Program-made: the position numbers and the translations under genes
Assembly: GCA_026785985.1 (NCBI GenBank)
Contig: JAJAYX010000004.1
Coordinates: 1 to 8,221, forward strand
Length of the DNA stretch: 8,221 bases
Direction of reading: 5' to 3'
Source: Rudanella sp.
Lineage (GTDB): Bacteria > Bacteroidota > Bacteroidia > Cytophagales > Spirosomataceae
The notes under the pieces: model-generated
Told to the model about the DNA's origin: nothing
The model's database searches: none
The model's input: the letters and a program-made list of their open reading frames with translations, nothing else
Shown: positions 1 to 5,735 of the stretch, piece by piece
Layout: every line of letters begins with the position of its first letter
Position numbering within the stretch: position 1 is the stretch's first letter

Positions 1-2
1 CT

Positions 3-1115
3 GCTTTGTATCTCCCACTTCTGCCAGAAGAGAGAAACCGACTAAGCGAGTCAGAAATAGATTTTCGGAAAGCATTGGAGAAAGAAGCTCTTCGGATTAC
101 AGGGAATAGCACAGATGTAAAGACAGGCCGTATTGCCCGTTATACACCTTCGGGCAGAATAACGATGACGGACAACAGATTAGGCATAATCGGCGTGGAA
201 GGTGTCAGAGTACGGGCCAATCGGTGGTTTACTACCCACGAAGCAATAACCGATGTGAACGGATTTTTCATGATGGATGACACGTTTGATAATCCATGTA
301 ACTACAGTATCAAATGGGAACGGGCTGATTTTGACATTTTGGAGGGTGGTTCTTTAGCCAGCTTTCAAGCGTATTACAATGGTCCCAAACAGTCAGGCTC
401 ATGGAATCTAAATATTGATGGAGGTCAATCGCTTATGTATGCTGCCATTCACCGGGCTGCCATCCGTTATTTTTACAAAAATAACGACCTTCGGACACCT
501 CGAAATGGTTCTTTTTGGAGCCGAGTGTCTATTGCTGCCTATGATTGGGAAAGCCCCCCTTCTAATGGCAGTTTTGATGCGGATGGTTTTCAAACTGTTT
601 GGTTGGATTACCCGGACATTCGTATTTATAGACCGAGCCGAGGGCCATATGCCCTATACTCTACAGCAATTCACGAATTAGCCCATGCTTCTCATTGGGC
701 AATGGATCGTTGGAACAACCGAAATAGTGATAAAATCATCAACGAAAGCTGGGCAAGGTGTGTACAGTGGCACTTTACCAGTTTAGAATATGGAAACAAC
801 TGGGACAGCGGTATTCAGTATTCTAACCCAACCGTTCAAGATAATTTTGATAATGTCTACACTCCAATTTTTATTGACTTGATTGACAACGTCAACCAAG
901 CAGGAAACACGTACTTTAGTGAGATTTTCAATCAAAACAGAACAGCCCCAGCCTTCATGGTTGACAATGTCAACGGGTACTCGATTAGACAGTTAGAGGA
1001 TATTCTGGTTGGCTCCCGCACCATGTTGCAACTACGGGATAACCTTCGAGACGCTTACGTGAATCCGACCGAAGGTGACCTCAATCAGCTTTTTGCAAGT
1101 TATGGATTTCAATAG
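3..1115 (+). CDS. Putative secreted zinc metalloprotease with N-terminal carboxypeptidase-regulatory-like domain (5' partial)
   Basis: The frame is open to the left edge with no stop, so the true start, and probably a signal or lipoprotein peptide, lies outside the window. The TTG at 6 is not a credible start. Numbering from that TTG, residues about 50-112 look like a transthyretin/carboxypeptidase-regulatory-like beta-sandwich (pattern GVEGVRV, then ITDVNGFF, then NYSIKW). The second half has a zinc-metalloprotease HELAH motif at 223-227. A Glu in NESWA (E247) sits 20 residues later, a gluzincin-like arrangement in which the two His and this Glu would bind zinc and E224 would be catalytic. 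Nothing resembling a transmembrane segment follows. Substrate is unknown and no close family name is recognised. A strong terminator lies directly downstream. The metalloprotease reading is well supported by motif; the peptidase clan is inference. Confidence 0.72.
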   Translation, partial: ALYLPLLPEERNRLSESEIDFRKALEKEALRITGNSTDVKTGRIARYTPSGRITMTDNRLGIIGVEGVRVRANRWFTTHEAITDVNGFFMMDDTFDNPCNYSIKWERADFDILEGGSLASFQAYYNGPKQSGSWNLNIDGGQSLMYAAIHRAAIRYFYKNNDLRTPRNGSFWSRVSIAAYDWESPPSNGSFDADGFQTVWLDYPDIRIYRPSRGPYALYSTAIHELAHASHWAMDRWNNRNSDKIINESWARCVQWHFTSLEYGNNWDSGIQYSNPTVQDNFDNVYTPIFIDLIDNVNQAGNTYFSEIFNQNRTAPAFMVDNVNGYSIRQLEDILVGSRTMLQLRDNLRDAYVNPTEGDLNQLFASYGFQ

Positions 1116-1118
1116 ATA

Positions 1119-1158
1119 AAAACGGTGTTGCAAAATTCGACAATTGCAACACCGTTTT
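1119..1158 (+). terminator. Strong intrinsic terminator hairpin
   Basis: A perfect 15-bp inverted repeat (1119-1133 with 1144-1158) encloses a 10-base loop. It begins four bases after the metalloprotease stop codon. The left arm starts with an A run and the right arm ends in TTTT followed by GTTTT, so it should terminate plus-strand transcription. The A/T symmetry means it could work in either direction. Confidence 0.88.
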
Positions 1159-1177
1159 GTTTTAAAACTTTCGAACC

Positions 1178-1636
1178 ATGAAACACTCTCTCGTCCTCAT
1201 CTTAGTCTTAGTCACTGCACTATCTTGTCGTAATATAGTTGACCTGGGATCAACGTTGACCTTGATAGCCAAAAATGAATCCAACCACTCGGTTTTGGTC
1301 GATTTCTTCCCAAAACCAGGAACAGGTAAAGGGCTTGACGATATTAATCTACTTCCAAATTCGCAACAGGAGCGCGTGATGCGACTGGAAGCAGGTATCG
1401 TCTTCCCAAGCTCTAACTTCACTTTCGTCTCCTATGGTGAAATGGATTCTATCCGGGTTGTTTTCGATAACCAGCGATATCTGTCGTTTAGTATGCCAAC
1501 CAATGCCAGCGAATGTACGATCCCTTACAACATATTTTGTGCTGATAAACAGACCTGTACAAAATCATCGGAGCAAAAGGGGCAGTGTGTATATGTCATA
1601 ACCGAGGCTATGTATCGGGTAGCCAAGAAATTGTAA
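1178..1636 (+). CDS. Small predicted lipoprotein, function unknown
   Basis: 152 residues. The N-terminus is a short basic start (MKH), a hydrophobic stretch and then TALSC with Cys17. This fits a signal-peptidase-II lipobox of the relaxed Bacteroidota type, so the mature protein is probably a membrane-anchored lipoprotein. The rest is beta-rich with no recognised domain. Four further cysteines (113, 121, 127, 137) cluster near the C-terminus and could form two disulfides in the periplasm or on the surface. ATG at 1178 is chosen because it places the signal peptide exactly at the N-terminus. It follows the terminator of the upstream protease gene, so it is likely transcribed separately, although no convincing promoter box was found. 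It converges on the DUF58 gene with 22 bases between the stops. Confidence 0.7.
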   Translation: MKHSLVLILVLVTALSCRNIVDLGSTLTLIAKNESNHSVLVDFFPKPGTGKGLDDINLLPNSQQERVMRLEAGIVFPSSNFTFVSYGEMDSIRVVFDNQRYLSFSMPTNASECTIPYNIFCADKQTCTKSSEQKGQCVYVITEAMYRVAKKL

Positions 1637-1658
1637 CAGAAGGCCTGTTTCGCTCAAC

Positions 1659-2519
1659 TCACCCCAATCCCCGTCGTAACACGAGTGCGATGGGTTCGCT
1701 CAGTTGCGCCCGCACGAGCCGGAGGTGCGGAATGCGTAAGCCTTCGTCTAATTTTTCAAAATAGGCCGCTGCCTGTTGCTGCACGGTTTCGCGGATGGCA
1801 TCGGCCTCCAATTCAACTTCGCGGCCCGTTTCCAGATCCTGAAACCGAAAGAAACCCGTCATCGTGAAGTCTATTTCCTGATCGCCAAGCACCTGAAACA
1901 ATAGTATTTCCCGGCGTGGGTGGGCCAGGCTTTGCACCAGCGAAAGCCACTCCTCGTTCACCTGCAACAGGTCGGAGACCATAATTAGCATCTCGTTTGC
2001 TTTGGTACCAAACGCGGGCAAAGCCGGTTCTGAGGGGCTCCACTCGCCCGCTGCTTCGGTCTGTTCCAGAGCCACAACAATCTTCTGAAACCGTGATGAT
2101 GCTTGCCCACGACCCGACGGGACCAATGGCCTTACCACACCATTTTGTAGCCCGTATAAACTCATGTCGTCGCCCTGTCGAAAGCCCAGATAGGCCAGCG
2201 AAGCCAACACAATTTTGGCATAGTTCAGCCGCGAAACGCTGTTTTCCGTGTAATTCATCGACCCCGACAAATCGATTAGAAACCGAATTTTCCGGTTGCT
2301 TTCCGTAGTCGATTCGCGCACCATGTGGCGTTCAGTGCGGGCCAGCAGTTTCCAGTCGATGCGTTTGGGGTCGTCGCCAGGTTGGTAATGTCGGTATTGT
2401 TCAAACTCGGCTCCCACGCCCGTTCGCCTGCTCGTGTGCAAGCCCAGCCGCAACTCTTCGCTCATGAGTTTGCTCACGAGGTGCAGGTCGTTCAGGCGCA
2501 GAAAGTCAATCGTCGTCAC
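1659..2519 (-). CDS. DUF58 (VWA-like) domain protein, partner of MoxR
   Basis: 286 residues. The DUF58 signature covers residues about 41-69 (QYRHYQPGDD, then RIDWKLLARTERHMVRE). A von Willebrand A-type fold follows with a MIDAS metal site: DLSGS (D83, S85, S87) and a later SDLLQ aspartate (D183). No membrane segment is visible, so this is a cytosolic short form, shorter than the DUF58 proteins with N-terminal helices. In known systems, MoxR AAA+ ATPases and MIDAS/DUF58 proteins work as a pair that remodels or activates client proteins; in Bacteroides the related Bat operon is tied to stress tolerance. The start is GTG at 2519, overlapping the moxR stop as GTGA, so translation is probably coupled. 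It is the last gene of the operon. Client protein unknown. Confidence 0.92.
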   Translation of the reverse strand: MTTIDFLRLNDLHLVSKLMSEELRLGLHTSRRTGVGAEFEQYRHYQPGDDPKRIDWKLLARTERHMVRESTTESNRKIRFLIDLSGSMNYTENSVSRLNYAKIVLASLAYLGFRQGDDMSLYGLQNGVVRPLVPSGRGQASSRFQKIVVALEQTEAAGEWSPSEPALPAFGTKANEMLIMVSDLLQVNEEWLSLVQSLAHPRREILLFQVLGDQEIDFTMTGFFRFQDLETGREVELEADAIRETVQQQAAAYFEKLDEGLRIPHLRLVRAQLSEPIALVLRRGLG

Positions 2520-3502
2520 GGTTTCAACAGTTCATCAATCAGCTTATCGGTCGTGATTCCTTCGGCTTCAGCGCGGAAATTGAGGGCGATGCGGTGCCGC
2601 AACACCGGGTAAGCCAGTATGCGAATGTCGTCGGGAATTACCGAAAACCGCTCGTTTAGCACGGCGCGGGCCTTAGCACACAAAATGAGGGCTTGCCCCG
2701 CCCGTGGCCCGGCTCCCCACTCGCCCCACTGCTTCACAAACGCCCCTGCCGACTTGTCCGAAGTGTCAGACAGTCCTGGGCGCGATGAACGTACCAGCCG
2801 ATTTACCATTGTTAGGAGTTCGTCGCTAATGTAAACTTGCCGGGTAAGGGTCTGTAAATCAAGTACGTCTTTGTCATTCAGGATGGTTTGAAGAACGGGA
2901 CGGTCGGTGCCGGTGGTTTGGCGCAACACGGCTAACTCCTCCTGCTCCGAGGGATAACCCAACCGGATGTACAACAGAAACCGGTCTAACTGCGCTTCGG
3001 GCAGGGGGTAGGTTCCGGCTTGCTCGATGGGGTTTTGGGTCGCAATAATCATGAATGGCCGGGGCAACGGGTAGTCCTGCCCGTTGTAGGTGACGCGGTA
3101 TTCCTGCATGGCTTCGAGCAGGGCGGCCTGGGTTTTGGGCGGAGTTCGGTTGATCTCGTCGGCCAGCACCACATTGGCAAAAATCGGCCCCCGGTTAAAC
3201 TGGAAGAACTTTTTGCCCGTCTGATGGTCTTCTTCCAGCACCTCCGTCCCAATAATATCGCCGGGCATCAGGTCGGGCGTGAACTGCACCCGCTTGAACG
3301 ACATCGCCAGCGCGTCGGCCATTGTTTTCACTAACAGCGTTTTGGCCAGACCCGGCACCCCTTCGAGCAGGCAATGGCCCCCGGCGAGCAACGTGATCAA
3401 GACCTCGTCGATGGCTTCTTGCTGCCCGACAATCACTTTTCCAATCTCGGCTTTCAGTAAGGGGAGCTTGGCTACTAAGGCTTTGTAATGTTGTGGGTTC
3501 AA
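2516..3502 (-). CDS. MoxR-family AAA+ ATPase
   Basis: 328 residues, normal for the family. Visible AAA+ elements in order: N-terminal helix and IVGQ (24-27), Walker A GVPGLAKT (48-55), Walker B VVLADE (111-116), sensor 1 in ATQNP (N157), arginine-finger-type DRF (R174), and sensor 2 in GAGPRAGQ (R267). All catalytic positions are present, so it should be an active ATPase. MoxR proteins act as chaperone-like remodelers with MIDAS-containing partners, here the DUF58 protein encoded next. The start is unusual: TTG at 3502, one codon after the in-frame TAA of the DUF4159 gene. The first in-frame GTG alternative (codon 23) would remove the N-terminal helix and no suitable ATG exists, so TTG is preferred, with translation reinitiating after the preceding gene. 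Confidence 0.95.
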   Translation of the reverse strand: MNPQHYKALVAKLPLLKAEIGKVIVGQQEAIDEVLITLLAGGHCLLEGVPGLAKTLLVKTMADALAMSFKRVQFTPDLMPGDIIGTEVLEEDHQTGKKFFQFNRGPIFANVVLADEINRTPPKTQAALLEAMQEYRVTYNGQDYPLPRPFMIIATQNPIEQAGTYPLPEAQLDRFLLYIRLGYPSEQEELAVLRQTTGTDRPVLQTILNDKDVLDLQTLTRQVYISDELLTMVNRLVRSSRPGLSDTSDKSAGAFVKQWGEWGAGPRAGQALILCAKARAVLNERFSVIPDDIRILAYPVLRHRIALNFRAEAEGITTDKLIDELLKP

Positions 3503-3505
3503 ATT

Positions 3506-4123
3506 TTAAGCAGTTAGGGCGTACGTCACAATGTTTACGCCAAATTTAGTGTTGTCTTCGGCCAGAAACCGCTTGTTGCGGAAGTCATAATCCCATTCGC
3601 AACCGTAATCTTTATTGCTGTACAAAACCCCAATCCGGCCATTGATCGTGATGGCTTTCAGGTAGTCATGCACGAGGTCATCGCCCCAGCCGTTCAACTC
3701 GAAGGAGGTGGTCGGCGGGCCTTCGTAGAATTTAAAAAAACAGGTGTAAAGCGGGTGATCATTCGGGATTTTCTGCACGGCTTTGGGGCCAAACGTGCGT
3801 GCCATTTCCTGCTCGAACGACTTGGCAAACAGCCCGTCGATGTCGTGATTGCAGTCGTCCACAAACACAAAGCCGCCATTTTGCACATACCGCCGGAAAT
3901 GGTCGCGCTCGGTAGCTGAAAAGTCCACCAGTTTATGCCCGCTCAAGTAGCAAAACGACGATTTAAAGAGGTCGTTGCTGCTCAATTGCACCACGCGCTC
4001 TTTGTGGTCAACCGGAATCGAGGTGTATTCCACCAGCGAATGCAGCAGGTTGACCGGCATCCGCTGATCGGTGTCCCAGTCGCCGGAGGTATATTGAATA
4101 CGGGTAAAAACGAACGGTTTCAC
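3506..4123 (-). CDS. DUF4159 domain-containing protein
   Basis: 205 residues. It begins directly with the family-typical FTRIQYTSGDW (residues 5-15) and has no signal peptide, so it is probably cytosolic. Other recognisable blocks are YLSGHKLVDFS (59-69), the VFVDDCNHD segment (86-94), HPLYTCFF (123-130) and the GVLYSNKDYGCEWDY region (165-179). The fold of this family is thought to resemble glutamine-amidotransferase-like or ThuA-like flavodoxin folds, but no enzymatic role is established. It is commonly found beside MoxR and DUF58 genes, as here. The start is GTG at 4123 and overlaps the upstream gene's TGA as GTGA, so expression is likely coupled. Family assignment is confident; function is unknown. 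Confidence 0.88.
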   Translation of the reverse strand: MKPFVFTRIQYTSGDWDTDQRMPVNLLHSLVEYTSIPVDHKERVVQLSSNDLFKSSFCYLSGHKLVDFSATERDHFRRYVQNGGFVFVDDCNHDIDGLFAKSFEQEMARTFGPKAVQKIPNDHPLYTCFFKFYEGPPTTSFELNGWGDDLVHDYLKAITINGRIGVLYSNKDYGCEWDYDFRNKRFLAEDNTKFGVNIVTYALTA

Positions 4124-4719
4124 GCGATTGAGTACGTATCGATAATATGCTGCAAGGCACCCAGCAGTTCGGGTAACTGCTCGATCACAAACCGCTCATT
4201 ATCAATGAGTATTGTTTGATTGTTGAGTTGTAAAAAAGCCCAGTCATTACCCGTCGTTACGGCTCCGTAGATCACATCTAACGGCTCACTGGCTAACTGA
4301 TTGAACCGATAAGCAGCCAGCATTTCGGCGGCACACTGCCCAAAACCTTCTTCAACGGTCCGGTTTTTGGCTTCGACAAGGCAGAAAACGGGTGCAGAAA
4401 CCTCAATGCTGCGCGGTTTTCGACTGAGCAAATAATCACAAAAGCCATTCAGCACCTCGTCCACATCTAACGAAAAACCCGAAAAAAGGGTGAATCCATT
4501 GGCGTTTCGGCGGGCTAATTCCCGGAGTATAGGCGCAATCAAAAACTCCGATTTTGCCTTTTCCGTTAGTAGCGGGAATAGCTTAGAGTCCTCTAATTCA
4601 GCCAGTAACAAGGCCGAAGGGGTCTCCTGCCGGTGCGGGCGGGGAAATAGGTCAGTTCGGTCGTAGCCGATTCCGTACAGACGTTGCAGTTTGGTAAGAT
4701 TAAAGTCGCTGTAAGCCAT
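4120..4719 (-). CDS. PD-(D/E)XK nuclease-like protein, first gene of MoxR operon
   Basis: 199 residues, ATG start at 4719, no signal peptide. The order of motifs fits the restriction-endonuclease-like fold: an N-terminal helix with Glu58 (KSEFLIAPIL), a strand carrying Asp95 (GFCDYLL), then VEAKN with Glu116 and Lys118 (the E-x-K core), and a following helix with Gln128 (GQCAAEMLAA). A further strand YGAVTTGNDWAFLQL (151-165) matches the fold's last core strands. All expected catalytic positions are present, so it may be an active metal-dependent nuclease. It resembles the stand-alone HsdR-N-like proteins found in Bacteroidota and cyanobacteria. No methyltransferase or specificity gene lies nearby, so a standard restriction system is not supported. 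It overlaps the DUF4159 gene by four bases. The fold call is from motif reading only. Confidence 0.68.
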   Translation of the reverse strand: MAYSDFNLTKLQRLYGIGYDRTDLFPRPHRQETPSALLLAELEDSKLFPLLTEKAKSEFLIAPILRELARRNANGFTLFSGFSLDVDEVLNGFCDYLLSRKPRSIEVSAPVFCLVEAKNRTVEEGFGQCAAEMLAAYRFNQLASEPLDVIYGAVTTGNDWAFLQLNNQTILIDNERFVIEQLPELLGALQHIIDTYSIA

Positions 4720-4770
4720 CTACAAAGAGTATATAACCCGTAAAAATAGCGATTTCCGGGGGATAGGTAT

Positions 4771-4808
4771 GCAGATGAAACGGATTGAGCAGATTTACAC
4801 GGATTTTA
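4771..4808. repeat. Degenerate short tandem repeat, about 4 units of roughly 10 bp
   Basis: Four imperfect units of the form C-R-G-A-T followed by an A-rich end start at about 4771, 4781, 4790 and 4800. The core CAGAT/CGGATT recurs every 9-10 bases. It lies in the divergent intergenic region upstream of the nuclease-like gene. Similar GGATT-rich degenerate tandems are common in intergenic DNA of environmental Bacteroidota (recalled, not checked). Function unknown. Confidence 0.35.
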
Positions 4809-4881
4809 TCAACAATCGTGGTCAATCCTCGAAATCAAGATAATCTGGGTTCCGGCAAATTTTTTGAAAAAAATATAGAAC

Positions 4882-4900
4882 AACGTAAAAAGGTTACGTT
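4882..4900. promoter_or_regulatory. 7-bp perfect inverted repeat, candidate operator
   Basis: AACGTAA and TTACGTT are separated by five bases (AAAGG). The centre lies about 55 bases upstream of the ATG of the 158-aa gene. Ten bases further on is CAACTTTG (4911-4918), one base off the Bacteroidota -7 box, with no -33 partner. The layout would suit a dimeric regulator near a weak promoter, but no regulator gene is nearby. Confidence 0.3.
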
Positions 4901-4946
4901 TTAGGGGTTGCAACTTTGTAATGAACAATGCACAACAACAACGCAG

Positions 4947-5423
4947 ATGAAAACGGCAACACTTTCTCAATTTACGCAACCACAGACTACTGGAATGCAC
5001 CCGGCTACCCTGCACCTGATGCGGTGGCAGGAGCCGTTAGCCACGCGCCTTCGCTATGGTCATAATTTACCGGGTCAGGTGGCTAACCGCCTGCTCAACG
5101 TTGAATTAGGCTTGTATTTGCTGGCCGAACTGCTGCCAACCGCCCCCCCCGAAGCCCTTCCCGACCTGCTCAACGGTCGCGAGTCGGCTTACCAGAAGCG
5201 GGCCATTTGGACTCCCAAGCAGCACCGCTACCTGAGCCGTTGCCGCTTGTTGCTGGCTCCGTATCAGAACCGAGCCACCTGGTTCAACGCGCTGGCAAAA
5301 TACAACACATTGCCCGTTGGCCCCCGCGTGTTCACCCTCAACGCCAGTGGCATCTACCGCTCCGGCGTAGAAATGTATGTCCTGCACGAGCGGCTGACGT
5401 TGTACAGGAAGGCGTTGGCTTAG
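4947..5423 (+). CDS. Hypothetical protein, 158 aa
   Basis: No family is recognised. The protein is soluble, rich in Leu, Arg and Tyr, and mostly helical by eye in its first two thirds (TLHLMRWQEPLATRLR, then NRLLNVELGLYLLAELL). It ends with a beta-like tail (PRVFTLNASGIYRSG) and a basic C-terminus. No signal peptide, membrane segment or catalytic motif is visible. ATG at 4947 is chosen over a TTG at 4908, because the TTG extension is low-complexity and would overlap a promoter-like box. A 9-codon upstream ORF ends in an ATGA overlap with this start. Codon use resembles neighbouring genes, so it looks like a real gene, probably lineage-restricted. A run of eight C at 5143-5150 falls inside it. 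The remains of a Uma2 gene start 25 bases after its stop. Confidence 0.62.
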   Translation: MKTATLSQFTQPQTTGMHPATLHLMRWQEPLATRLRYGHNLPGQVANRLLNVELGLYLLAELLPTAPPEALPDLLNGRESAYQKRAIWTPKQHRYLSRCRLLLAPYQNRATWFNALAKYNTLPVGPRVFTLNASGIYRSGVEMYVLHERLTLYRKALA

Positions 5424-5448
5424 TCTTTTTGCCTGTCTTCGTACCACT

Positions 5449-5650
5449 GTGATCACTGACCTCGCCCAATTAGACCCCAACGGCACCTAATACCTATGCC
5501 GATTACCTGAAATGGGAGTTTGATGAAAGCGTTGAACTGCTAAGGGGTAAATTGTCTAAAATGTCGCCTGCGCCAAGGGCGAAGCATCAGAAAGCGGTAT
5601 CGCCTATTCTGCGCGATCTTTTTATATTTTCTCCCAGAACAAACCTGTGA
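5449..5650 (+). pseudogene. Uma2-family (DUF820) gene remnant, frameshifted and truncated
   Basis: From GTG 5449 the frame reads VITDLAQLDPNGT and then hits TAA at 5488. Dropping one base around 5488-5491 restores the frame and gives YADYLKWEFDESVELL, then RGKLSKMSPAPRAKHQKAV, up to TGA at 5648-5650. This is the typical N-terminal block of Uma2-family proteins: the TYADYL-W-FDE-VEL-GK pattern and the MSPAP-HQ motif. Only about 65 codons remain of a family normally around 180-200 residues. The C-terminal PD-(D/E)XK catalytic strands are missing, so this is a dead gene fragment carrying both a +1 insertion and a 3' deletion. Uma2 proteins are often multi-copy in Cytophagales and their role is unclear. 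Confidence 0.8.
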
Positions 5651-5698
5651 AATTTATGACTCAAAACCCTGTATCTATACCCACTCCCCCAATTGTCG

Positions 5699-5706
5699 TA
5701 TATTTG
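5699..5706 (+). promoter_or_regulatory. Candidate prfB promoter -7 box
   Basis: TATATTTG is an exact match to the Bacteroidota -7 consensus TAnnTTTG, 29 bases upstream of the prfB ATG. No clear TTG -33 element is seen about 20 bases further upstream, so the match is partial. Confidence 0.5.
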
Positions 5707-5735
5707 CAATTTATTAAACACAACAAGACAAGTTC

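Noticed and set aside
1635..1649. Small hairpin between the convergent lipoprotein and DUF58 genes as a shared terminator
   Set aside because: Only a 5-bp stem with a short T run on one side; too weak to call.
1685..3488. Plus-strand open frames opposite the DUF58 and MoxR genes
   Set aside because: They lie wholly antisense to well-supported genes, have no domain-like composition, and are explained by the GC-rich codon pattern of the real genes.
4120..4719. Restriction-modification system around the PD-(D/E)XK protein
   Set aside because: No methyltransferase, specificity or helicase gene lies nearby; neighbours are DUF4159, MoxR and DUF58.
4723..4731. Minus-strand promoter box (TA-N3-TTTG) directly before the nuclease-like gene
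   Set aside because: The spacer is one base too long, no -33 element is present, and it would leave almost no leader.
4908..4946. TTG 4908 as the start of the 158-aa protein
   Set aside because: It gives a low-complexity Thr/Gln/Cys extension and overlaps a promoter-like box; ATG 4947 is simpler.
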